Origin: Streptomyces olivaceus
GTDB taxonomy: Bacteria > Actinomycetota > Actinomycetes > Streptomycetales > Streptomycetaceae
NCBI RefSeq assembly: GCF_000721235.1
Contig: NZ_JOFH01000033.1
Coordinates: 1-64,000, forward strand
DNA length: 64,000 bases
Reading direction: 5' to 3'
Shown: in pieces, positions 7,737-14,601 of the stretch
Numbering within the stretch: position 1 is the first letter of the stretch
Layout of the letters: the number at the start of each line of letters is the position of its first letter
Made by a program: the position numbers and the translations under genes
The notes under the pieces: model-generated
The model's database searches: none
Seen by the model: only the letters and a program-made list of their open reading frames with translations
Told to the model about the DNA's origin: nothing

Positions 7737-8669
7737 TTACCCACCGGAGAGGGCTCGGTGGATGTCCTGGAGTATGGCGGTGGGGTGGTACAGGGGGGCC
7801 GTGGCGGGGAAGCGGAGGAGGCGGTGGACCTCCGGGCAGTGGGCGATCTCGTTGAAGCGGGCCAGGTCCCGGCGGTGGGAGTCGCGGCTGCCGTGATAGG
7901 CGTAGCCCTCGATCTCGACCGCCAGCCCCTGGGCACGGAAGAAGAAGTCCAGGTAGCGGCGTCGTCCGTCCCGTGTACGCACCTCGGCCTGCGTTTCGGG
8001 GTGCAGACCGGCGTCGTGCATGCGGAGCCGGGCGACGGTCTCCGCCGGGGAACCGGCGCCGAGGTCCACGAGGCTCAGCCATTGCCGCGCCCTGGTGCCT
8101 CCGAGGAGCGGCCCCGCGAGCGCGGTGGTGAGGGAGGGGCGGGTGGTGAGCGGTGGCCGGGGGACGCCTTCGAACCTGCGCCGGGTGAGGGCCGACTCGA
8201 CGGCGACCAGGGCGTCGTCCCGGGGCCCGGAGCGCAGCAGATCGCCGAGAGTACGGGCGACGGACGTGATCCGCAGCCGGCGCGGCCCCACCGTCTCCAC
8301 CTCGGTGTCGGCGAGTGGGAGGCGGTGGACGTTGACACCCGTCAGCCTTCGGCGGGACGTCAGGCCCGGGTCCGTGAACTCGACGCGTTCGGGTGCCGCG
8401 CTTCCCAACTGCTCGATGGCCCAGAGCCGGGCGGACGTACGGTGGCTCACGACCAGCTCGGGATGCATGAGCTGGGCCGCCTTCAGGCGGAGGTCGAGAT
8501 CGACCGCGGTCGACCGCTCGGCCCAGGCGCCGTGCCGCAGCGGGACCCAGCCTTCGTCCTGCAACCGGCGTGACAGCGAGGACCGGGGCCAACCCGCCTT
8601 CAGGGCGCGGGTGGTGAGCAGGACGCCGGACTCGACGAGGGTGCGCAGGTCTGTGCGTTCCGGTTCCAC
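7737..8669 (-). CDS. AbiEi-like winged-helix protein with C-terminal DUF559 (Vsr/PD-(D/E)XK-like) domain
   Basis: About 310 residues. The N-terminal part (residues 8-60) resembles the AbiEi antitoxin wing: a regulator start, then RSSLSRRLQDEGWVPLRHGAW. The C-terminal part (about 225-300) has RRYLDFFFRAQGLAVEIEGY followed by YHGSRDSHRRDLARFNEIA, the DUF559 endonuclease-like pattern with a D...E-x-E core. Proteins of this architecture are frequent single genes in actinomycetes and are annotated type IV toxin-antitoxin antitoxin-domain proteins; real activity is unknown. The GTG at 8667-8669 starts 4 bp after the stop of a broken XRE gene on the same strand. No adjacent AbiEii partner is present, the nearest nucleotidyltransferase being at 5011-5616. 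Confidence 0.75.
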   Translation of the reverse strand: MEPERTDLRTLVESGVLLTTRALKAGWPRSSLSRRLQDEGWVPLRHGAWAERSTAVDLDLRLKAAQLMHPELVVSHRTSARLWAIEQLGSAAPERVEFTDPGLTSRRRLTGVNVHRLPLADTEVETVGPRRLRITSVARTLGDLLRSGPRDDALVAVESALTRRRFEGVPRPPLTTRPSLTTALAGPLLGGTRARQWLSLVDLGAGSPAETVARLRMHDAGLHPETQAEVRTRDGRRRYLDFFFRAQGLAVEIEGYAYHGSRDSHRRDLARFNEIAHCPEVHRLLRFPATAPLYHPTAILQDIHRALSGG

Positions 8670-8673
8670 GGCG

Positions 8674-8850
8674 TCAGGATGCCGTGCGAGCGCCGAACAG
8701 GTCCGCCCTTGTGGACAACCTCCCGGAGGCCTCAGCCGCTTTCTCGATCATGGCGAGGGACGCCTCCGGCGGCAGAGCGGCGGCCCTGGGCCGATCGTAT
8801 GCCTTGCGGTACTGCTCGACGAGGCCCGGTTCGTCGATGGTGTCACCGCT
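8674..8850 (-). pseudogene. Remnant of an XRE-DUF5753 (Scr1-like) regulator, C-terminal end only
   Basis: Reading the minus strand down to the TGA at 8674-8676 gives 58 residues including GLVEQYRKAYDRPRAAALPP and EASLAMIEKAAEA. This matches the C-terminal end of Scr1-type regulators, in the same style as the intact gene at 30969-31826 (VQKYTVMYEHLRAQALNVEQ). An in-frame TAG at 8851-8853 closes it upstream and there is no helix-turn-helix. The N-terminal roughly 220 residues are missing. Confidence 0.65.
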
Positions 8851-8949
8851 CTACGGAGACTCGGTGTCGACCGGCGGCGGGGCATCGGTGAAGGACGAGG
8901 CCTTCGCTGTGCCGTGCATCAGCGGATGAGCGCCGCAGTTCAACGGCAG

Positions 8950-9189
8950 CTCTTGAGGACGCCGGTACGGGTACGGGTGTTCAGGGGGGCGGGGGTGCCT
9001 ACGCGTGTTGAGGTCGCCGATCCGGCCAAGGGTGCTCTGCCGGTCCTCCACCGGGCTCGTGCCGAGGACGAGTTCGGGCGCGGGATGTCGTTGGTCGACG
9101 CGGTGGCGTGCGGGTGGGGTGTGGAGTGCGGGGCGGCCGGTGGGAAGACGGTGTGGTGCGAGGTGGGTGGGACGGGGCCCGCCGACTGA
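8950..9189 (+). pseudogene. Remnant of a histidine-kinase-like ATPase (RsbW/HATPase_c_2 type), C-terminal end only
   Basis: About 80 residues read VRVRVFRGAGVPTRVEVAD, then a GRGMSLVDAVACGWGVE and GKTVWCEV ending. That is the standard C-terminal half of the small anti-sigma-like ATPases abundant in Streptomyces (G2 box GRGxxLVDALAxxWGV). The N-box half and any plausible start codon with a ribosome-binding site are missing. In intact loci this ATPase gene is normally divergent from an XRE-DUF5753 gene, which is exactly what the fragment at 8674-8850 represents. Confidence 0.65.
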
Positions 9190-9257
9190 CGGGGACGCAA
9201 GCGGCCGCGGCGGCTCCCCTCCGCGCCGCCGCGGCCGATCCCCGTGTGGAGGAAGGT

Positions 9258-9452
9258 CTACTTGCCGTTGCCGTCCGGGTCCAGGGCGGGCGGGGCCGGC
9301 ATCTGGTTGTCCAGCGTGGTGACGGTGTCGTCGTCCTTGGCCGGCGGCGTCGGCATCTGGTTGTCCAGCGTGGTGACGGTGCCGTCCTCGGCCGGCGGCG
9401 TGGGCATCTGGTTGTCCAGCGGCTTGACCTGCGTGGCCTTCTGCTCGCTCAT
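9258..9452 (-). CDS. afsS: AfsS (AfsR2), small repeat-containing activator of secondary metabolism
   Basis: A 64-residue protein with three copies of the AfsS repeat, approximately T-L-D-N-Q-M-P-x-P-P-A, at about residues 12-21, 28-38 and 46-56. S. coelicolor AfsS has the same T-x-D-N-H-M-P-x-x-P-A repeats; here Gln replaces His. AfsS is a small, probably cytoplasmic, global stimulator of antibiotic production transcribed under AfsR control. The GAGGAG ribosome-binding site ends 10 bp before ATG 9452. It lies 220 bp downstream of afsR on the same strand. A strong hairpin (9493-9538) and a TAGGGT -10-like element (9547-9552) lie in that space. Confidence 0.95.
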   Translation of the reverse strand: MSEQKATQVKPLDNQMPTPPAEDGTVTTLDNQMPTPPAKDDDTVTTLDNQMPAPPALDPDGNGK

Positions 9453-9492
9453 CGGTTCGTACTCCTCTGCTACGACGAGGTGGGCGCGTGCT

Positions 9493-9538
9493 GAACGCCC
9501 GTCCGGAAGCTCCCCCGAGGGCCGCCGGACGGGCGTTC
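9493..9538 (-). other. Strong stem-loop in the afsR-afsS intergenic leader
   Basis: Perfect 14-bp inverted repeat (9493-9506 with 9525-9538; gaacgcccgtccgg and its complement) around an 18-nt loop, 40 nt before the afsS start. There is no T-run. It could terminate afsR transcription or form the 5' end of the afsS mRNA. Confidence 0.6.
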
Positions 9539-9546
9539 GGAGCCGA

Positions 9547-9552
9547 ACCCTA
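9547..9552 (-). promoter_or_regulatory. Putative afsS promoter -10 element
   Basis: TAGGGT on the minus strand, with a leader of about 90 nt to the afsS ATG. No clear TTGAC-type -35 is seen 17-18 bp upstream, as expected for a promoter needing AfsR. A GTTC-containing pair of half sites (CGTTCAGTGTTCG) at 9632-9644 is a weak candidate for activator binding; its distance makes this uncertain. Confidence 0.3.
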
Positions 9553-9672
9553 ACCCGGTCGGCTCCCCCGTTGGCCGTCTGCCCCCCGACACGACGGCCT
9601 GGCGACAGGAAGCATCGCGGAGGGGGATAAACGAACACTGAACGGCGTTGTTTCGCGCGGCGTCCGGTCTGC

Positions 9673-12651
9673 TCAGGCGGCGTCGACGGAGGCCAGCAGG
9701 GCGCGTACGGCGGCCGCCTCGTGGGCGCCGGTCTCCTCGTAGAGCTTGAGTGCCTCGCGCCAGCAGGCCCTCGCCCGGTCCGCCTGTCCCAGCGCGGCGA
9801 GCGAACGCCCGAGGAGCGTGAGGACGTTGCCGCGCATCCGGTCGCCGCCGATGCACCCGACGGCCAGGGCCTGTTCGGCGTGCTGGGCGGCCTGCGGCGG
9901 GCGGCGGGCCGCCAGGTGCGCCTCGGCGATACGGAAGTGGGTGGTGCCCTCCCACAGGCGCTGGCGGTGGTTCACGAAGACGGTCAGCGCGTCGTTGTAC
10001 TGGCCGAGCGCCTCGGTGTGCCGTCCGGCCTCGGTCAGCGCCATGGCCAGCGCGTAGTGGCCGTTGGCCAGCCGCACCGTCCGGCCCAGGGTGGCGAGCA
10101 GGGCGAGCCCGTCGCGGGCGATCTCGACGGCCTTGCCGACGTTGCCCATGGCCAGATGCGCACGCGACAGGTTGAAGGACGTCGTCGCCTCGCCCGCGCG
10201 GTTGCCCGCCTCGCTGAAACCGCGGATGGCCCGGTCGAAGAAGTCCTTGCCGTCCGCGTACCGGTGCTGGTGCAGGGAGATGAGCCCGCGGTCGTTCGCC
10301 GCCCAGCTGCCCGCGGCGACGTCCTCGGACCGGGCGGCGCACTCCAGGGCGAGGCTCGCCTCCTCCTCCGCGCGGCGGATGCGGCCGGTGACGAGGAGGA
10401 CGTTGGTGAGCGTCGTCCGCGCCCGGCCCTCCGTGCGCCGGTCCCCGGCGAGCCGGGCCGCCTCGCACACCGCGTCGGCCGTGGCCTCGTACTGCCGGGC
10501 GTTGGCGCCGGACTCGACCAGGTCCTTGGCCGCCCACAGGAGGTCCACCGCCCGCCGCAGCCGGTCCGTGCCCACGGACTGCCGGACCGAGGCCAGCAGG
10601 GACTGCCCCTCCGTGTAGAGCCAGTCCCGAGCGGCCGAGCCGTCGGTGAAGCACAGGGCCTCGCTCTCGGTCTGCTCCAGGTGGTCCACCAGCCGGTCCC
10701 CGGGGCGCTCCAACGCGTAGATCCCGGCCGCCGTGGCCAGGTAGAAGTCCAGCAGCCGCGACAGCGCCGCGCCCCGCTCGGCCGGCGGGTGCTCGTCGCG
10801 TTCCGCGCACGCACGCGCGTAGAGCCGGACCAGGTCGTGGAAGCGGTAGCGGCCCGGCGCCGCCGATTCGAGCAGCGACGTGTCCACCAGCGCTTCCAGG
10901 AGGTCCTCCGTCCGCCGCGCCGGGAGGTCCAGGACCGCCGCCGCGGCCGCGAGGGAGATGTCCGGGCCGTCCGCCAGGCCCAGGAGGCGGAAGGCGCGGG
11001 CCTGGGCAGGTTCCAGCTGGCCGTAGCCCAGTTCGAAGGTGGCCTCGACGGCCAGGTCGCCGGCCTGCAGCTCGTCCAGGCGGCGCCGTTCGTCCGCCAG
11101 CTTCGCCGCGAGGACGGAGACGGTCCACGTGCGGCGCGCCGCGAGGCGGGACGCGGCGATCCGGATGGCGAGGGGCAGGAAGCCGCAGGCGCCCACCACG
11201 TCCAGGGCCGCCTCCCGCTCCGCGGCCACCCGCTCCTCGCCCACGATCCTCGTGAAGAGGGCCAGCGCCTCCTCGGGCGACATCACGTCCAGGTCGACCA
11301 GGTGCGCCCCGGCGAGGTCCACCATCCGCACCCGCGCCGTCACCAGCGCGGCGCAGCCGTCCGTGCCGGGCAGCAGCGGCCGTACCTGGGCGGCGTCCCG
11401 GGCGTTGTCGAGGAGGACGAGGACGCGGCGGCCGTCCAGGACGGAGCGGTAGAGGGCGGCCCGCTCCTCCAGGGAGTCCGGTATCGCCGAGTCGGCCGTG
11501 CCGAGGGCGCGCAGGAACGAGCCCAGCACCGTCTCCGGCTCCGCCGGCCGCGCGCCCGCGCCCTGGAGGTCGACGTACAGCTGCCCGTCCGGGAAGGCCG
11601 CCCGCGCCCGGTGGGCGACGTGCACCGCGAGGGTCGTCTTGCCGACGCCGCCGATGCCGGCCAGCGCGGAGACCGCCATCACGCGGCCGCCGGGCCCGGA
11701 CCCGTCCCCGGACGCCGCCGCCAGTACGTCGCTCAGCTCGCGGACGAACGGCGCGCGGCCCGTGAAGTCGGGGACGGTGGCCGGCAGTTGCGCCGGCCGG
11801 ACCGGGGGCGCCGCCGTCCCCGCGGCCGGCGTCGACGGTTCGGCCAGCGCCGGGTCGGCCCGCAGGATGCGCTGCTGGAGTTCCTGGAGGCCGGCGCGCG
11901 GGTCGACGCCCAGCTCGTCGGCGAGCAGCCGGCGCGTGTCCGCGTAGACCGCGAGGGCCTCCGCCTGGCGTCCGCTGCGGTACAGGGCCAGCATCAGCAG
12001 CTCGCGCAGGCGTTCGCGCAGGGGGTGCGCCGCCGTCAGCGCCGTCAGTTCCGAGACCGCCTCCGCGTGGCCGCCCTGCTCCAGGTCCAGCTCCAGGCAG
12101 GTTTCGGTGAGTTGGAGCCGCCACTCCTCCAGCCGGACGCGCTGCCCCTCCGCGTACGGTCCCGGTACGCCGGCCAGGACCTCGCCGTCCCACAGGGCCA
12201 GCGCGTCGCGCAGGGCGTCACGGGCACCGGCGAAGTCCCCGGCGCCGCGCGCCTTCTCCGCCCCGGCGGCCAGGTCCTGGGCCGCCGAGAGGTCCAACGC
12301 CCCGTCGGCGAGGCCCCGTACGGCGTACCCGCCCGACTCGCTCACCAGGACCCCGGGGTCCAGGACCTTCCGCAGCCGGGACGCGTACGTCCGGACCGCC
12401 GCCAGCGCCTGCGAGGGCGGCTCCTCGCCCCACAGCGCGTCGATCAGCTCGGCCGCCGTGGCCGTACGGCCCTCGCGCAGCAGCAGGGCGGCCAGCAGCG
12501 CGCGCTGCTGGGGCGATCCGGTGGCCAGCGGCTGTCCGCCGCGCCAGGCACGCACCGGCCCGAGCACGCCGAAGCGGAGCGCGGCCGACCCGTCCGGTTG
12601 TGCCGGGGATCCGGAATGCCGCTGCTCCGGAACCCGCGGTCCACCGTCCAT
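9673..12651 (-). CDS. afsR: AfsR, SARP-NB-ARC-TPR global regulator of antibiotic production
   Basis: A 992-residue protein, against 993 in S. coelicolor. Domains in order are an OmpR-type winged helix (about 25-95, PQQRALLAALLLREG and AAVRTYASRLRKVLD); a bacterial transcriptional activation domain (about 100-265); an NB-ARC ATPase with Walker A GIGGVGKTT at 332-340 and Walker B LVLLDNA at 411-417; and C-terminal tetratricopeptide repeats from about 620. It integrates phosphorylation by AfsK and related kinases and activates afsS. The ATG at 12651 (MDGGPRVPEQ) is chosen over upstream in-frame starts because it matches the known AfsR N-terminus and has AGGGGGGAC 6-7 bp before it. afsS follows in the same direction; the nitroreductase gene lies upstream on the same strand. 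Confidence 0.96.
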   Translation of the reverse strand: MDGGPRVPEQRHSGSPAQPDGSAALRFGVLGPVRAWRGGQPLATGSPQQRALLAALLLREGRTATAAELIDALWGEEPPSQALAAVRTYASRLRKVLDPGVLVSESGGYAVRGLADGALDLSAAQDLAAGAEKARGAGDFAGARDALRDALALWDGEVLAGVPGPYAEGQRVRLEEWRLQLTETCLELDLEQGGHAEAVSELTALTAAHPLRERLRELLMLALYRSGRQAEALAVYADTRRLLADELGVDPRAGLQELQQRILRADPALAEPSTPAAGTAAPPVRPAQLPATVPDFTGRAPFVRELSDVLAAASGDGSGPGGRVMAVSALAGIGGVGKTTLAVHVAHRARAAFPDGQLYVDLQGAGARPAEPETVLGSFLRALGTADSAIPDSLEERAALYRSVLDGRRVLVLLDNARDAAQVRPLLPGTDGCAALVTARVRMVDLAGAHLVDLDVMSPEEALALFTRIVGEERVAAEREAALDVVGACGFLPLAIRIAASRLAARRTWTVSVLAAKLADERRRLDELQAGDLAVEATFELGYGQLEPAQARAFRLLGLADGPDISLAAAAAVLDLPARRTEDLLEALVDTSLLESAAPGRYRFHDLVRLYARACAERDEHPPAERGAALSRLLDFYLATAAGIYALERPGDRLVDHLEQTESEALCFTDGSAARDWLYTEGQSLLASVRQSVGTDRLRRAVDLLWAAKDLVESGANARQYEATADAVCEAARLAGDRRTEGRARTTLTNVLLVTGRIRRAEEEASLALECAARSEDVAAGSWAANDRGLISLHQHRYADGKDFFDRAIRGFSEAGNRAGEATTSFNLSRAHLAMGNVGKAVEIARDGLALLATLGRTVRLANGHYALAMALTEAGRHTEALGQYNDALTVFVNHRQRLWEGTTHFRIAEAHLAARRPPQAAQHAEQALAVGCIGGDRMRGNVLTLLGRSLAALGQADRARACWREALKLYEETGAHEAAAVRALLASVDAA

Positions 12652-12800
12652 GCCGTCCCCCCTGGAGCCTGTCCGACCATTCCCGTCTGCCCGGCGACGC
12701 CGCGCACCTGGACATCCTGAGCAACCAGGCCAGTTTGCCTTGTCCATACCGACCACGTCAGCTGTGGGGGATGCCGATCACAGGTTCCTCACCTGCTCCC

Positions 12801-13247
12801 TTACCCATCCAGCTCCACCCGTACCGTCAGTAGCCCCGACCCGACGCCCATCGCCCGCACCGCCATGCTGTTGAAGCGGGGGAGGCGGCGCAGGCGTGCC
12901 TGCGGGTCGTCGTCGGGCAGGAGGTGGGCGGTGCCCGGGTGCCAGCGGCCCCGGATGCGGACCCGGACGCGGGGGTCGGCCCGGACGTTGCGGATGTACT
13001 GCGAGCGCTCGCCGAACTCCGACACCAGCCAGAAGGAGCCGCCCTCCCGGCGCCCGCCCACCGGTGTGCGGCGGGGGAGGCCGGAGACGCGTCCGGTGGT
13101 CTCCAGGAGGGTCTGGCCGGGCAGGCGGCGCATGACCGCGTTCAGGCGGCGCTGGAGGGCCGTGACGTTCCGGTACTTCTTCTCGGGGTCGGGCGACTTC
13201 GATCGCGCGTCCGGCTGCGGCTTCGGCTGCGGCTGCGAATTCGACAT
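12801..13247 (-). CDS. Deazaflavin (F420)-dependent nitroreductase-family protein
   Basis: A 148-residue split-beta-barrel protein of the DDN/F420-dependent quinone reductase type. Diagnostic segments are LLETTGRVSGLPRRTPVGG, then FWLVSEFGERSQYIRNVRADPRVRVRIRGRW. It opens with a Gln/Pro/Lys repeat tail (QPQPKPQP), encoded by near-hexanucleotide repeats at 13212-13240. It is probably cytoplasmic and uses reduced F420 to reduce quinones or nitro-compounds. It lies 3 kb from fbiC, the F420 precursor synthase, so the locus both makes and uses the deazaflavin. The start is the ATG at 13245-13247. The 149-bp gap to afsR holds no gene. Confidence 0.85.
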   Translation of the reverse strand: MSNSQPQPKPQPDARSKSPDPEKKYRNVTALQRRLNAVMRRLPGQTLLETTGRVSGLPRRTPVGGRREGGSFWLVSEFGERSQYIRNVRADPRVRVRIRGRWHPGTAHLLPDDDPQARLRRLPRFNSMAVRAMGVGSGLLTVRVELDG

Positions 13248-13341
13248 CGTTCGTTCACGCTCCCGTCTCTCGGGTCTCCATGTTCCCGGAAAACGTCAGG
13301 GAGCGGGGCGTGACTTGACCGGACGGACGGGTGGTGCGGGT

Positions 13342-14151
13342 GTGCGGGTGGTGACCTGGAATCTGTGGTGGCGGTTCGGTCCCTGGGCCGACCGGCGAAA
13401 GGCGATCCTCGCCGTGCTGCGCGAGCTGGAGCCCGATGCCGTCGGGCTCCAGGAAGTCTGGTCGGTGGACGGCGGGGAGAACCTCGCGGCATGGCTGGCG
13501 GACGAACTCGGCCTGCACTGCGCCTGGGCGCCCTCGCCCGCCCCGGGGCGCTGGCAGCGGCGGGTCGGTGACGACACGGTCGGCATCGGCACCGCGGTGC
13601 TCAGCCGCCGGCCGGTCGTGGAGCGGGCGGTACTGCGGCTGCCCGCGCCCGCGGAACTCGACGACGGGCGGCTGGCGTTGTACGCCCGGATCGACGCCCC
13701 CGGGCATCCGGTGCCCTTCTTCACCGCGCACTTCACCTCGGGCCGGGCCGCCTCGGCGGTGCGCCGGGAGCAGGCGGCCGCCCTCGCCGGGTTCGTCGCC
13801 GCGCACCGGCACGGCACCGCTCACCCGCCCGTCGTCACCGGCGACCTCAACGCCCGCTCCGATTCGCCGGAGGTCCGGCTGCTGCGGGCCGGAGGCGGGC
13901 TGCGCGACGTCTGGGAGCACGCCGAGCCGGGCGCGCCGTCCCGTACCTGGGACACCGCCAACCCGTACGTGGCGGACGTGGACGCGGACGGCGGGCCGGG
14001 CACGCGGATCGACCACGTCCACGTGGGCCCGCCCGGCCCCGGCGGCCTCGGCCGGGTCCGGGCGGTGCGGCGGGCCGGTGCGGGCCCCGTCGGCGGCGTC
14101 TGGCCCTCCGACCACGCCGCGGTCGTCGCCGACCTGACCGACGCCGGGCGG
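13342..14151 (+). CDS. Endonuclease/exonuclease/phosphatase (EEP) family hydrolase, 3' end undefined
   Basis: About 270 residues carry all EEP landmarks: the start VRVVTWNLWWR, the acid in LQEVW, VVTGDLNAR, the IDHVHV motif and the closing SDHAAVVADL. This is the metal-dependent DNase I-like fold, substrate unknown. The GTG at 13342 is preferred; a TTG at 13315 with a better ribosome-binding site is an alternative. The end given is where homology-like sequence stops. The frame stays open through a 21-bp tandem repeat (14323-14512) and antisense across the next gene to a TGA at 16270-16272. Either the natural stop has been lost, or the G/C homopolymers at 14403-14411 and 14461-14467 hide a frameshift. 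Confidence 0.7.
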
Positions 14152-14322
14152 GGTGAGCCGGGGGACGCCGGGCGGTCCGACCGGACCGGCGCCGGTCCGG
14201 TCGGACCGCCCGTCCGGCGCCGGTCAGGTCGGCCACCCGTCCGGCGCCGGGTATCGCGGTCGGGCCGACGTCGGGCGGGGTGGGCCCACCGACGGCGGGC
14301 GGTCGACCTGACCCACGCGGTG

Positions 14323-14512
14323 GGCGACCGGACCTATGCCGAGGGCGACCGGATCTACGCCGGGGGCGACTGGTCCCGCGCCAGGAGGCGACCGGACCCG
14401 CGCCGGGGGGGGGCAAGGACCACCCCAGGGGTGCCTGACCCACCCCAGGAGGCGACTGGCCCCCCCCGGGAGGTGACCGGACCCCCCCCGGGGAGCGACC
14501 GGACCGGCGGCA
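14323..14512. repeat. 21-bp degenerate tandem repeat array
   Basis: About nine units of the type ggcgaccggacctatgccgag, starting at 14323, 14344, 14365, 14387, about 14408, 14430, 14451, 14472 and 14493. The period is 21-22 bp, so it is nearly frame-preserving. It lies between the EEP domain and the convergent PHP gene and contains the homopolymers noted there. Confidence 0.75.
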
Positions 14513-14601
14513 AGTGGCGCGGCCGGGCTGACGTCGGGCGGGGTGGGGCGTCGGGCGGCGAGTGGGGCGGCCTGGCCGGCGCCGGGGAGGGCGCTCGGTG
14601 G

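Noticed and set aside
8020..9189. A 389-codon plus-strand frame including the ATPase tail
   Set aside because: Its first two-thirds are antisense to the AbiEi-DUF559 gene and carry no ATPase sequence, so only the tail is a remnant.
9632..9644. PHO box or AfsR box upstream of afsS
   Set aside because: The GTTC half sites are only partly repeated with 7-bp spacing and lie about 80 bp upstream of the -10 candidate, so I did not list it as a separate site.
12652..12756. AfsR start at 12756 giving 35 more residues
   Set aside because: The extra residues are Arg/Gly-rich and unlike AfsR; ATG 12651 has a good ribosome-binding site and matches the known N-terminus and length.
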